Below are positions 52,373 to 62,088 of a stretch of DNA of 64,000 nucleotides, one piece after another. Source of the stretch: Polymyxa betae (taxonomy: Eukaryota > Endomyxa > Phytomyxea > Plasmodiophorida > Plasmodiophoridae); NCBI GenBank assembly GCA_003693705.1, contig RBZT01000711.1, positions 1 through 64,000 of the forward strand, written 5' to 3'. Below the pieces are notes generated by a model. It ran no database searches, was not told the origin of the DNA, and was given only the letters and a program-made list of their open reading frames with translations. The first letter of the stretch is position 1. Every line of letters starts with the position of its first letter. The position numbers and the translations under genes were made by a program.

Positions 52373-53943
52373 ACTCGGTGGGCCGCGCCACGCTCCAATT
52401 CTTCCGTTGTCCGGCGTGTTGTAATTCCTCATGGGATTGCGCAGCCCGTCCAGTCTCCGGACTTTTGTTTTCCCGCACCTGAACATATTATAAGCGCTCA
52501 GCAAGCTGAGTCCCCGGACTCCGCAGGTTTCAGCCATGGCCCTTTGCGTTCTATATTGAACGATTCTGGAGTAGTTTTCGCCACCGATTCCGGTGTCATT
52601 TGGATACCTGACGGTGCTTCTGACCTGCAGCTTCGCCTTATGATCATCGCGCATTGCGGAGTCAGCGGACATCGAGGGACAGTGGCTACCTACGATGCCT
52701 TCTTCCCGTTTCTTTTGTCCAGTATGCGCGCTGATCTTGACGTTTATTTTGAAACAGTAGCTTCACTGTCTTCCGGACCGTGGTGGCGATACCGTTCCTC
52801 GACCTTTCGGAGCTATTATTGAACCTCGATTTCGAAATGAAATTATGATTTCGATTATCTTTATTTGCAACCTGCCCGTGACGGTAACGCATATCTTCTT
52901 GTTATCCGCGATCCTTTGTCAGGTTTCTGCGACCTTTTCCCTACATCTCCCACCGCTCGGCATACGGCGGAATGCCTCCTCGACTGGTTCTCCAGCTTCG
53001 GTATTGCGTCAACTTGGGTCAGCGATCGCGGTACACGCTTCCTAAATCAGACTTTTGCGGAACTCTCTTCTATTTTAGGTTCACAACATTACGTTCATAT
53101 TGCGAACTGCCCCTGGGCTCATGGCGCTATCGAGAACCTTAACCGACGAATTTTGTCAGTTTTTCGTTCATTATGCTCTGAGTTTCGCATTGAATTTAAA
53201 GATTGGCCGTTTTGTATTTCTTTGGTTCGGTTCGCTTTAAACAATTCTATTTCGCCAAACACGAAATACGCTCCGGTTGAATTAATGACTGGCCTTCCAC
53301 CCAGCTCTGCTCTAGACACTGTCTGGCATCCTTTAAAATCTGAATTTGTTACCGCTCCATTGCCGCAAAGCAAGCTGGATAGTATGCTGTTTGACCTGAA
53401 GACTTCTTTAGCTGAGTTGCATCGGCATACTCTTGATGTGCGCAACGCTGCGCACCTTCGCGCAAATCGCCGACGCCGCGCCCCGCTTGCGAACTTCACT
53501 GTTGGTGATTTTGTACTATATTCTTCTCATGTCTCGAAGCCGAAACTTTCCTTTTCTTGGCGAGGTCCTGCTCGCGTCGTTGAGTGTCGTTCCGAGCATA
53601 TCTACTTAATTGAGAATCTTATCACCCACGAAGTTTTCGAATGCCATGCACAACGTTTACAATTTTATTCTGACTCTTCTTTGAATGTGACCCAGAGTCT
53701 TCGTGACCAGAATGCATTTGACGATACTGGCTATGAAGTCGAAACCATCTTAGACGCCAAGAAGGACAAGCGTATTTGGAAGCTCTTAATCCGCTGGCGT
53801 GGCCTCTCAGAAGAATATGATTCTTGGGAGACTTTTGCATCTTTAAGACGCGATATTCTAGTTTACCTCAAGCAGTTACTTTAATCCTCTGCGCTTCCTG
53901 AGGCTCCCGAGCTCCTCGGACTTCTTTCTCGCGAGAGGGAGAT
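52373..53943 (+). pseudogene. Gypsy B integrase with chromodomain
   Basis: GVIWIPDGASDLQLRLMIIA and HCGVSGHRGTVATYDAFF (52,590-52,720) are the H2C2 finger start. After a shift, an open 339-codon frame (52,865-53,884) has LLVIRDPLSGFCDLF (first Asp), WVSDRGTRFLNQTFAELSS (second Asp), WAHGAIENLNRRILSVFR (Glu), APVELMTGLPP, ANFTVGDFVLYSSHVSKPKL, SFSWRGPARVVECRSEHIYL, RLQFYSDSSLNVTQSL and the chromodomain YEVETILDAKKDKRIWKLLI with RWRGLSEEYDSWETF. The core through chromodomain is intact. GAGAGGGAGA before TGTGACGCAC at 53,944 looks like a polypurine tract and LTR start. Confidence 0.9.
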
Positions 53944-54222
53944 GTGACGCACTTTTCTTCCAAACTCTTGCGCCAGAACTGCGCTTCTGTATTGGTATGA
54001 AAAATTTTCTTTCTTTCTTCACTTTCCTGATCCTAAACTATCGGTCCTTCCCCTAATGCGTCGTCCCGATCCTGAATCTACAGTGCCGTGACGGCCTTTT
54101 CTTTGAATACACAGTCTTCGTGTTTTCCTCCAATTGTTCTTGTCTCGAGTCGCTCGTGGTGCCTTTTGGCGGTTTGAGTCTGTCTTGTTGGACGATTCTT
54201 CTAAAGTTGTCACAGGGTATAA
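53944..54222 (+). other. Possible gypsy B 3' LTR or untranslated sequence
   Basis: Begins TGTGACGCACTTTTC directly after a purine run, as expected for an LTR start, and ends at the gypsy A 3' LTR. No second copy is in the window, so its identity as an LTR is unproven. Confidence 0.4.
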
Positions 54223-54494
54223 TGTCATGAATGCGCGACCCCCAATAGTGCAGCTCAACTGCGACGGACGTGCAGCTTCCAGTTTCAGTCACAGTGTCAG
54301 AATAAACGACTGCAACTTGTTTGGTCGAGCTGAGGTTAGCTCAGTTCGATCAACACCGGTTTTGGACTAATACTTGCTTCGTTCTCGTATTCTTCGCTCT
54401 CGACTCTCGTTTTAGATATATTAACTTCTGTTTATTCTCGTTCCGATCCCAATTATCCATATTCCCCCCTCTCGCCTCTAGTTAGTCCATTACA
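54223..54494 (+). repeat. Gypsy A 3' LTR
   Basis: 272 bp; pairs with 38,581-38,850. Confidence 0.92.
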
Positions 54495-54882
54495 TTAATC
54501 TTGCCGTAGTATTCATCGGTATCCTGGTCGGTGCCGACAGCTGCGTCTGATGTTGCTTTTTGTAAGCTTGAGTGACTGCCAAGTCTTCTTTAATAGAAAC
54601 GTTCCTCACTCCTAGTTGTTTGCCCTTACGACGGACAATGCTGTCTCTAACGCTGATTGCATATATCCATTGTAACAGAGCTATCAAACCGATAATCAAA
54701 TTTAATACGCAGTTTAATGATAAATTAAATGTAATGCTTGCGAAAGTGTTTGATGTTGCCCTGTGGAAGCTGAATTCATTATCTTTATCATTATTTAAAT
54801 GATAATTATAAAGATAAAGTGCGCCCGGTGCCCATGCCCTAATGGATGATGTTTGATGAATGTTAAAAGACATGACGAACAT
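54495..54882 (-). pseudogene. Harbinger partner ORF1, Myb/SANT-like protein, N-terminal part
   Basis: Continuation of 37,861-38,580 beyond the gypsy A insertion. Minus-strand frames read GKQLGVRNVSIKEDLAVTQA (start of a SANT/Myb-like fold, ED-xA-xA-Y) and then, one phase over, DAAVGTDQDTDEYYGKIKHE, where G-DQ-x5-Y/F-x2-I is the conserved turn before the second helix of this domain family. The LTR insertion falls right after KIK. The upstream part of the 130-codon frame (54,882-54,640) shows no domain. TATCTTTAT-rich palindrome at 54,781-54,817 lies within it. Confidence 0.75.
54781..54817. repeat. AT-rich hairpin
   Basis: Arms of 15 bp (TATCTTTATCATTAT and its complement with one mismatch) around a short loop. 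Confidence 0.6.
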
Positions 54883-54969
54883 AATTAGATGAACGCTGAT
54901 GATTCAGGGTCTAGGTACAAAAACCCTAAAAACCTAAACGAAATAAATAATTTTTCAAGGACAAGCGAG

Positions 54970-55459
54970 ATTTTGAGGAGGGGAGTGTAGAAAGTTGGTA
55001 TAGTTCATCAAAAGATATCAAGAAAACTACAAGATTTTCAAGCTACGACCAGGCTGCCCTAAGAACTTCGTCCCAGACTCCTTACGGACTCCGCGACGGC
55101 ATTTGGGCCCTGGAGCCTTTTGGGGAACTGAATACAGACATTGTTGATTTTACCTTCATTCTTATGGATCTGATCGTAGAATCGAGAGGATTGCTCCACT
55201 AGCTATCGAATCAATAGCAAACAATTCGTTACACAAACATCTTTGCAGGAAAATTCTTCAAAGAACATGCAGAGAAACACGAACTTCTGAAGAAATCTTC
55301 AGAATTCAAACGCGCCTGAAAAATGAAATGCTCAATAAGGCGGCATTGGAAATAATGATACTGAAAAAACAGCATTGTCTTTTGACCGAACAGGAATTCC
55401 TTGAGCAAGCGAAACTGCTTAACTGACCGGCGACTTTATAGTCAAATACAAACTCTGCT
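54970..55459 (+). other. Polypurine tract and possible LTR start; otherwise no gene recognised
   Basis: GAGGAGGGGAG followed by TGTAGAAAGTTGGTATAG at 54,986 looks like the end of a retroelement interior and the beginning of its 3' LTR. It could belong to the gypsy whose chromodomain tail lies at 35,530-36,178, on the other side of the Harbinger element. No second LTR copy is available to prove it. Confidence 0.4.
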
Positions 55460-56440
55460 GGTCTCAATCATCATCATCAACTTCGCCGTCCCAGGCGCCT
55501 CCTTCGAGAGCACCTAAATCAATTAGTTGCAGATTATTTCGGCAGCGATGTTGACAATTCGTCAGAATGCAGCAGCAGCGCATTATGACATCAAATTTTC
55601 GTCAGCGCATAGGAAAGGAAGACTGAAGAATTCGCTATTTCATTTTCAGCCCACCGATACCCCATTCAACCTGAATGCGCTTGCCGGCGCGACGCTCGTT
55701 GAAAGCGTTAAGTACAAAACAAACTACATCAACTTCTTCTCTTTGATCAACGCGACGCATGATAAACATGTCAGCGCCGATATAGCCTGCTGAACAAACA
55801 AGTCAAAATGCTGGCAGCTCAGACTGTTCATTAGCTTACGGTCACCGAGAACATATTCGAAATAGTTTTCCTCATCAACTCATTCAACTGTGAAATAATT
55901 TCTCCAATTGCGATAAAGGTCTGATTGTTTGAGGATAGTGACGTCGTGATACGATCCTGCATTTCACTAGGCCATCATGATCAACAACTATCGTATTGTT
56001 GAAGCCGTAAATCTTCTTTCGTCTATTATAATATCTCCTCGACAGGTGCTCGCTATCGTCAGCACGCCGATGGATCTTTACCAGAGTGCCATCAATGAAT
56101 CCGATGGCGCCGTAAAAGAAAGGCTCTCTCTGAGCAAGATGCGGACGTTTTTCTTCGTTTGACCATTCTGTTTCATGGGCTAAATTTTGATTGATCAGTC
56201 TGGCGATAAAGAAGCAATCATCGCACGCTGAAGATCTCGAAAAGTTCCATCGGGTTGCTTCATCGCGGCAGGTTTGTTTCTGTCATGGTCGCTTACTGAA
56301 TTTGGTTCCAGGCAATAAGCTAGGCGGTTACCTTTCGCAGGAACAAAACTGTGGCTAAAAGCCTTTGTTCAGCAGTCAATTTTGGAGGCCGACTTCGCTT
56401 GATATGCGGCTCCCCAGGAAAGCGAAACGTTCTGGCGATA
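55460..56440 (-). pseudogene. Harbinger-like DDE_Tnp_4 transposase, second copy
   Basis: Same family as 41,930-42,852. Minus-strand frames in order: LSTVVCPVIARTFRFPGEPH and KLTAEQRLLATVLFLRKV (56,460-56,330), FYGAIGFIDGTLVKIHRRAD (about 56,110, catalytic Asp), RYYNRRKKIYGFNNTIVVDH, YHDVTILKQSDLYRNWRNYF, ENYFEYVLGD, AGYIGADMFIMRRVDQREEV, LNAFNERRAGKRIQVEWGIG (Glu region, about 55,660) and, at the end, LGALEGGAWDGEVDDDD. Order and spacing are complete, but there are multiple stops and shifts. Confidence 0.84.
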
Positions 56441-57759
56441 ACAGGACATACGACAGTAGACAGCTCCTGATGAGTTTATTAAGTTTTAATTCACAATAAA
56501 AACACGCTGTCTCGTACTCTCCATTCCTCCAAAGTAAGGCCTGACTGATTGTAGAAGATAGAAACAGGACCCAAAACGATCAGTTCTAAGAAATAGTAAA
56601 CAAGAACCGGGCATCGACACTGGATTGTCCATCAGGATGTTCGGGAAGGTTGTCGTCATTCAGATCCTGTAGCTCCAATGCCAAAGCGCATGCCTGGGCA
56701 TTCATGTTGTGCGACGCCACGAAGAATGACAGGAACTGCACTAAGGCTGCTTGGTCCTCATCCTCAACGAGTTCTTGGAAATCGAGATCCAGAGCGTCCC
56801 CAGCCATGGCAAGGTACCAAGATTGCAGCAGAATCGCCGGAGGGCGCCTCCGTATCGTTGGAGCAGTCCTTCGAATTTTTTACAGTATGTTTTCATTGTA
56901 CGGACTTTACGGATGTTCGGGGGTTTCAACGTATCATTGGAAAAAATGCGTGAAATATCATACGTTAGCTTTACGGACGCTTATAATGTAACATTACAGT
57001 TTCAGCAGAACAGCATATACAATAACATCATTGGACGCAACAGAGAGAGCAATACAGCAATTTGGAAATTTACCCATCTGTTACAATTTGACACAATCCG
57101 ACTCAGAAAACCCCATTTAATCAACGGATTAAATCTCAAATGCGCTCTATTGCCCACATGATATTGAAATCGCTTGAATCGCTTCCAGAATTGTCTCAAA
57201 CCAAATTGAGACCCATTATTTTCTCATACAATAAGTCAGTAATCATTCTAAATGAAAATCTTACTGTAGATTTCGCCTCTTCTACCACCATGCAATCAGA
57301 GCGAATTCGATCAATCTTCGCTAGATCATCAAGGGTTTGCTTCTCAGCAGCTTCCAGGCTCTCAACGTAATGTTTGTCCATGCCGGATGTCGAACTACAA
57401 AGATCTTTGTGTAAGCTCCAACCTTTTGATAGAAATAGTTAATGCTTTATATATCAGATCTTAGAGCCTTTAAATATTCAACTCGGAGATCGAAATTCAT
57501 CAGGCGCCAAAAAGTTCATGTTGTTGAGTCGCGCTACGCCGGTCCACACAAGAATGCATATGTAACATAGACCTAGTTATATCTAACCTGAGTTTCCGTT
57601 TTGATCTCTGCAAGACTTTCGATGTCACCCTGGCGGCCTGATCTGTCTGTATCTGGGTCTTTTGATGCCTTGCCACTGTGGTTGAAGAGCTATATATAGC
57701 AACGAGTCTGACTCTGTGACGGGTAGCGAAAACGTTTTTTATCCATAAAATTCATCAAA
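56441..57759. other. Unrecognised region, perhaps with Harbinger N-terminal sequence
   Basis: A minus frame at 56,586-56,807 starts MAGDALDLDFQELVEDEDQA, the acidic kind of N-terminus often seen in Harbinger-like proteins, so it may be the 5' end of the preceding transposase. A minus frame at 57,196-57,381 (ESLEAAEKQTLDDLAKIDRI) is not recognised. No RNA gene or host gene was seen. Confidence 0.4.
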
Positions 57760-59199
57760 CTGTTTATAGTTGAAGAGAACCCAAGCTAGCATAGAAAGAA
57801 CATTCATCCAAAGAAGAGAAATGCTTCTTCAACCGCTCCTCCGCTTCATCCTCTGATAAAAAGGGATCTTGCCCACATTTTGGGAACGCATTCGCTTTTG
57901 TTCGGCGCTTAATATGCTCTGCATTGTAAGCTGCGAAAACATTTTCAATAAATGAAGTTAGCTCTTCACGGGTAACCGTGAATTTGGCACCAACAGGAAC
58001 AGATCTAATTCGCGTCCAACGGAGGTCATCATACTCCCGTCGGATTTGTTCTTTGAGGCAGCGGTTTAGAGCAACGTCACCTACCTAATCCAATTTAGTT
58101 AGGCGATACATTCAAAACTCCTCGTTGCCATACCTTCATTGCTGATGTCACACCCTCAGAAATGAATCGAACGAGGATTTTGCCCTTTGATTTTGCGTTG
58201 TGTTCAGAAATCCTATCCTCGATGTCAGGTCCATAATGTGCGGCGGCTCTATCCCATATCAATCCTATAGCCATGTTAACAGCATATCATGTGATTTGGT
58301 TCAATCATTACCAAGCGTACGATCAGGGAACAGAATTGTCAGCCAATGCAGAAAAATGCTATTTTTTTTGTCATCCAGTGCGACTCCGATAAGACCACAA
58401 CGCTCTTGCTATAATGCGCCCATTGCCTCATCAGAGTTGCTCCAAATTTCGCCGTTCCGATAATGAAAGATGGGAGCAACGAAGATGTGGTCAGGTCGGC
58501 TGCCACAGCAAGGGTGATCCCCGATTTGGGATCATGAGGCCGGGCTGGTCCTGCCACACGTTTTGACCCCTGAGGAACCAAGACGGTCTCACAGGATTCA
58601 TGAAAGCGAATGAATGTTTCGTCCATTGATGTGGTCTACGTCAGCATCCCTGAAGTCCTTCCTGATTGCTGCTGATTTGCTATTGCGATCTCTCTCCAGG
58701 TTTAAGTACAACCTGAGATACTGTCTCTTTTCGGTTGGCCCAACGGTTTCTTTCCAACACCCTTTGAAACCAGTTGTTAAACCTAGGTGGCATGCAGTGT
58801 AAGTTCGAAAAGTAGTGATGTCGAGAATTCACTACAGCTTTCTGCTCTTCACCAGTTTCTGAAATCCTTCATGACGACAACCGGTCAATCGGATTCTATT
58901 CACTGTGATCGGAATACCTCGATCGTATTCCGTTTGATAAGCTCCAGCAAAAAATGTTCTTGTTCAGGATAACCTGTCGGTTTTCCAAGCTTTTTTCCTT
59001 CTTTTGCCAGCCTTTGCGTTTTTTGATTAACGTATTTAACACATTCTATTTGCTTCGCCAGACTCGCCATTTTCTGCACGCTCATCGCTCGTTCATCATT
59101 TTTCGTCAAAACTGCTTGTACAGATGCATTCCCATTTCGTTTCCGGCATATATATAACCAAAACCTTTTCTGGAAATTTGTTAGACCCATCAATCGTTT
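57760..59199 (-). pseudogene. CENP-B/pogo-like DDE transposase, broken
   Basis: Minus-strand frames in order: MSVQKMASLAKQIECVKYVN and KLGKPTGYPEQEHFLLELIK (N-terminal helix-turn-helix, 59,090-58,930), HIDETFIRFH-type MDETFIRFHESCETVLVPQG (first Asp, about 58,620), SKRVAGPARPHDPKSGITLA, LLPSFIIGTAKFGATLM, WLTILFPDRTLG (region of the second Asp, damaged), then LNRCLKEQIRREYDDLRWTR, KFTVTREELTSFIENVFAAY and NAFPKCGQDPFLSEDEAEER (58,070-57,850). This C-terminal CGQDP block is characteristic of the DDE superfamily endonuclease type common in oomycete genomes. Many stops. It lies against the copia 6 integrase at 59,207. Confidence 0.8.
59097..59199. repeat. 103-bp repeat, copy 1
   Basis: Matches 61,579-61,681 at all but two or three positions, in the same orientation. 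Both read on the minus strand as NKFPEKVLVIYMPETK. It ends exactly where the copia 6 integrase sequence is broken off. Confidence 0.88.
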
Positions 59200-59206
59200 G
59201 AGGGCT

Positions 59207-59600
59207 TCTGATTTTTCTCTTAGGAAAAATACTTCAGCATAGTGAGAATACTGGTCGAGTACGATCATGGCGTACAGCTCGCCGTCAAATGCGGGAGATT
59301 GGCGCAAAGGTCCGCAAAGGTCCGTGGATACTCATCCCAGTGTCTCGGTCGCTTTCGCACTCTTTGAGTGCGTTCGAAAGGGGTTCGAGTTCCTTTTCCG
59401 TGAATACAGGACTCGCAACGGAAATTATTCCGATTAGTTACTTTCATACCGTTGGCCATTTGTTTTCGCCAGAGAAGTTTTAGGCGATCTCTACTAATGT
59501 GGCCAAGGCGAGCATGCCAGAGTGCTTCGGAAGCAGAATTTGCGGTCATGCAAATTTTGTTTATTTGTTGCGATTTTATGTTGGATACAGTACCAGTCAA
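59207..59600 (-). pseudogene. Copia 6 pre-integrase and integrase start
   Basis: ALWHARLGHISRDRLKLLWR and FRCESCIHGKGTRTPFERTQ form the HHCC region. DLCANLPH follows and, in another frame, FDGELYAMIVLDQYSHYAEV with FFLREKSEALKR, the start of the integrase core with its first Asp. The core is cut at about 59,206 by the neighbouring DDE element. RT is absent. Confidence 0.85.
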
Positions 59601-59926
59601 ATAGTACAGTTCATTCCCTTCGTTCGCCGACAGCAGCTATGAGTTTATGCTCGACTGCTGTATAGAGTAGTACGCGATCATATTGCAACATGCAGACTAT
59701 GCCGCTGTCCGCAACTGCCCTTAACGAAAAATAATTTCCGGAAAGCTGGGGAATATAATTCACGTTTCGTAGGTTCAGAATGACTGAATCACGTTTTGAT
59801 GGAGACCGTTCCAGTTCCTTCTACTGAATTTTCAGAATTATCAGCCATTTGAACTCGACGGCTACGGTCGGAGTATGGAGTAAAATTGACAAATAAATTT
59901 TTGTCTCCTATAGCGTGGCTTGTGCA
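59601..59926 (-). pseudogene. Copia 6 protease
   Basis: The active site reads FLVDS-stop-CTSHAIGDKN: the triad D-S-G has its Gly codon changed to TGA. LFVNFTPYSDRSRRVQMADN and SENSVEGTGTVSIKT follow, then ILNLRNVNYIPQLSGNYFSL. This is a clean protease pattern inactivated by one nonsense change in the catalytic motif. Confidence 0.8.
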
Positions 59927-61212
59927 TCAGCTATCAACTAAAAATTCTACATAAAGGAGATAAGCATCAAATTTGTCAAGTTTACTTTGAATTTCTTGAT
60001 CGATCAGGGAACCGATTGTTCCTTTCTTTGAAGGTTGTTGGTCGGTTCGCTCAGTCTTTTTTGACTCCTCATATTTGCGCTTCCTGCAATCTTCTCGGAC
60101 ATGGTTTTTCTTTTTGCAATAAGTGCAAAAGATTGTCCCGGAAGTTTTGCTAGCTGAGGGTGTAGACTTGGCTGGTTTGTGTTGCGCACTTGGAAGGAGG
60201 CTACGCTCGAGTTTGAGATCATGTTTGATCTCAGACCAAGTCATTCGTCGTCGCAGGATCTCCTTTTTAGATGTATCGTCCGGGAATTTCCGGGCGATAC
60301 GGAGTCCGAGGCGCCGATATTCAACCCGGTCGTGATCGCCAATGTCAATCAGCTCGGATCGAATTCGATCCACAGCTGTGATGAATCTGTCGACGTGGGC
60401 TAGGTTCGAGGGAAATTTCAGGTTGTCCATCTCCTCGTTGAGCTGCATTATAGTGGCCTCGCGGAGGTCACTTTGTGCAGCGCCGTACTCCTCCTCGAGG
60501 GTATCAAAAAGGCAGCGGTGTCATGATGACGAGCCGCCGGCAGGAGAAAACCGTCAAGCTGGTTGCGCACGTAGCCGAGGGCTGCGCGGTCCGCGACGTG
60601 GAAAGCGGAGTCGCTGCCCGGAGGGCAACGGCAGAGGCCGCTCGAATCAGATGCTGGGCAGCGCTTATGTCCGAAGACAAAAGCGCTCAATTTGGTGCAC
60701 GCCAGGTTGCTCGTCAACCGGTCTTTCCAGATCACGAAGTTGCTCACGCCTTGCAGAAGCTGGTTCTGCTGGAGCGGCGGAGGGCATCGGATCTGGTGCC
60801 AGTTGGGAGTCGGCGTCATCGTGGCGGGCTACGCCGTGGGCTCGGTCACTGGAGCTGCGGGCTCCGGGATCTCCGAGCTGACGGCGATAATAGCCGGGGG
60901 TTGCGCCTCGGAAGAAGTGCGCTCCGTGGTGGGGGCTGCGCCCGTCGTGGACGTGGGCAGGGTGACAGGGGCCGGCTCTGCGGATTGGGCTGTTGTGACC
61001 GTCACATCGGGCGTGGCCTCCTGCACGTGAAGTTGCGCGAGTTGGCCTAGCGAATGGTTGATGCCATTCAGTGTGGCCATGAGCATCGGTAGCCAGGACG
61101 GTCGTTCGGATGTGGGTCCGGCTGAGTCCGTGGAGGAAGAGGCTTCCGTGCTGTGGAGTTGGTCGCGCTGTACTACAGGTACCGTTGGTGTGGAGAAGAG
61201 CCGCAGAGGCAT
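59927..61212 (-). pseudogene. Copia 6 gag
   Basis: The N-terminal open frame 60,829-61,212 (127 codons) begins MPLRLFSTPTVPVVQRDQLH and is rich in Thr, Ala and Pro. The capsid region starts in another frame with GVSNFVIWKDRLTSNLACTK (60,448-60,819). The 173-codon frame 59,927-60,448 carries MQLNEEMDNLKFPSNLAHVD, LRIARKFPDDTSKKEILRR and the zinc knuckle CTYCKKKNHVREDC, then KLDKFDAYLLYVEFLVDS into protease. High G+C. Several overlapping frames on both strands in 60,340-61,350 are shadows of this gene. Confidence 0.82.
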
Positions 61213-61562
61213 GACGTAGCCAGTGCCTCCTGGAGTTGAACGGAACGCTGGAGTCCCGTCGATCGGGTTCTGCCTCGGTACTGGTGGGGCTGCTTGATTG
61301 GGAGAGGCAGCTGCTTTGCTTTGCAGAGGTGTTAGCGTTGAGGAGGCCCATAACCTGTTGGAAGTCGTGCGGATAGTAGGAATTCTAATAAAGCAGATGT
61401 AGTCGATATATCGGGAAATGAATTGTGTCCATTTATTTCCATTTATTCACGACGGAAGGTCTGATCGGGACCAAAAAGGGCAGTCTTGACCTGAAAGGGA
61501 AGTCTTGACTCGTCGGACTGCGGGATCGATCCTGAGTCACCTTCTGATCAAACACTAAAACC

Positions 61563-62037
61563 CTAATTTTCATTCCAACATTTTTCGTCAAAACTGCTTG
61601 TACACATGCATTCCAATTTCGTTTCCGGCATATATATAACCAAAACCTTTTCTGGAAATTTGTTAGACCCATCAATCGTTTCGTACACGTATCGATGCCT
61701 TTCAGGAAGGGATTGTACGGCATCTTGCATTGTTAACTTTTCGATCTCAGATATCCACTTCGACTGCTGATGTGGCTTGAGCCATCCTCTAAGAGTTTCT
61801 GTAAACTTTGATTTAGTACATACCATTTCGCCTGATCGTTTTGTTCACATTACCGATGCAAATTTGAAAAGACCTGCTAATTAGCTCACGGTCGTGGTTT
61901 CCTAGCTTTGGATGAAGAAGAAAGAAAATAATTTTGGCTCGTTCGCTCCACGCCAGCTGTTTGCGCTTATTTGCTGAAATCGCAGAGAGTTTTACCGGTG
62001 CTTTTCTTGTCGTAACGCTTCCTTCAGACTTTCGCAA
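61563..62037 (-). pseudogene. HTH-like protein fragment of the inverted-repeat element
   Basis: Two frames: SANKRKQLAWSERAKIIFFL, LHPKLGNHDRELISRSFQIC and IGNVNKTIRRNG (62,037-61,813), then KFTETLRGWLKPHQQSKWIS, EIEKLTMQDAVQSLPERHRY and VYETIDGSNKFPEKVLVIYM (61,826-61,563). The first part looks like a transposase N-terminal helix-turn-helix. The last part is the 103-bp repeat shared with 59,097-59,199, where it lies next to a CENP-B-like DDE transposase, hinting that both belong to the same element family. Confidence 0.5.
61579..61681. repeat. 103-bp repeat, copy 2
   Basis: Second copy of 59,097-59,199, about 2.5 kb away in the same orientation. Confidence 0.88.
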
Positions 62038-62088
62038 ACAATGGACACCTGTGATTTCAAGTTAAGCGTTTGTCTGTTATTCCGATAA

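Larger units (their letters stand above)
38581..54494 (+). mobile_element. Ty3/gypsy retrotransposon (gypsy A) with several nested insertions
   Basis: LTRs of about 270 bp (38,581-38,850 and 54,223-54,494) both start TGTCATGAATGCGC and end TTAGTCCATTACA, and TTAAT lies directly outside both (38,576-38,580 and 54,495-54,499), so they belong to one insertion event. The interrupted Harbinger ORF1 resumes across the gap. The 15.9-kb length is far above the usual 5-7 kb because of inserted elements at 40,485-41,014, 41,655-43,904 and about 45,480-53,943. The internal order gag, protease, RT, RNase H, integrase is that of Metaviridae. LTRs differ at roughly eight positions plus an indel. Confidence 0.9.

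Noticed and set aside
38581-54494. One single giant 15.9-kb retrotransposon
   Set aside because: It contains two different gypsy pol sets, a copia pol and two DNA elements; the length is explained by nested insertion.
36316-54907. TGATGATTCAG direct repeats as target duplication of the Harbinger element
   Set aside because: Eleven bases is not a Harbinger-type duplication and no inverted termini adjoin the repeats; possibly chance.
60342-61351. Several long overlapping open frames on both strands (179, 191, 228 codons)
   Set aside because: High G+C reduces stop codons in all frames; only the minus frames with the copia gag motifs and zinc knuckle are supported.
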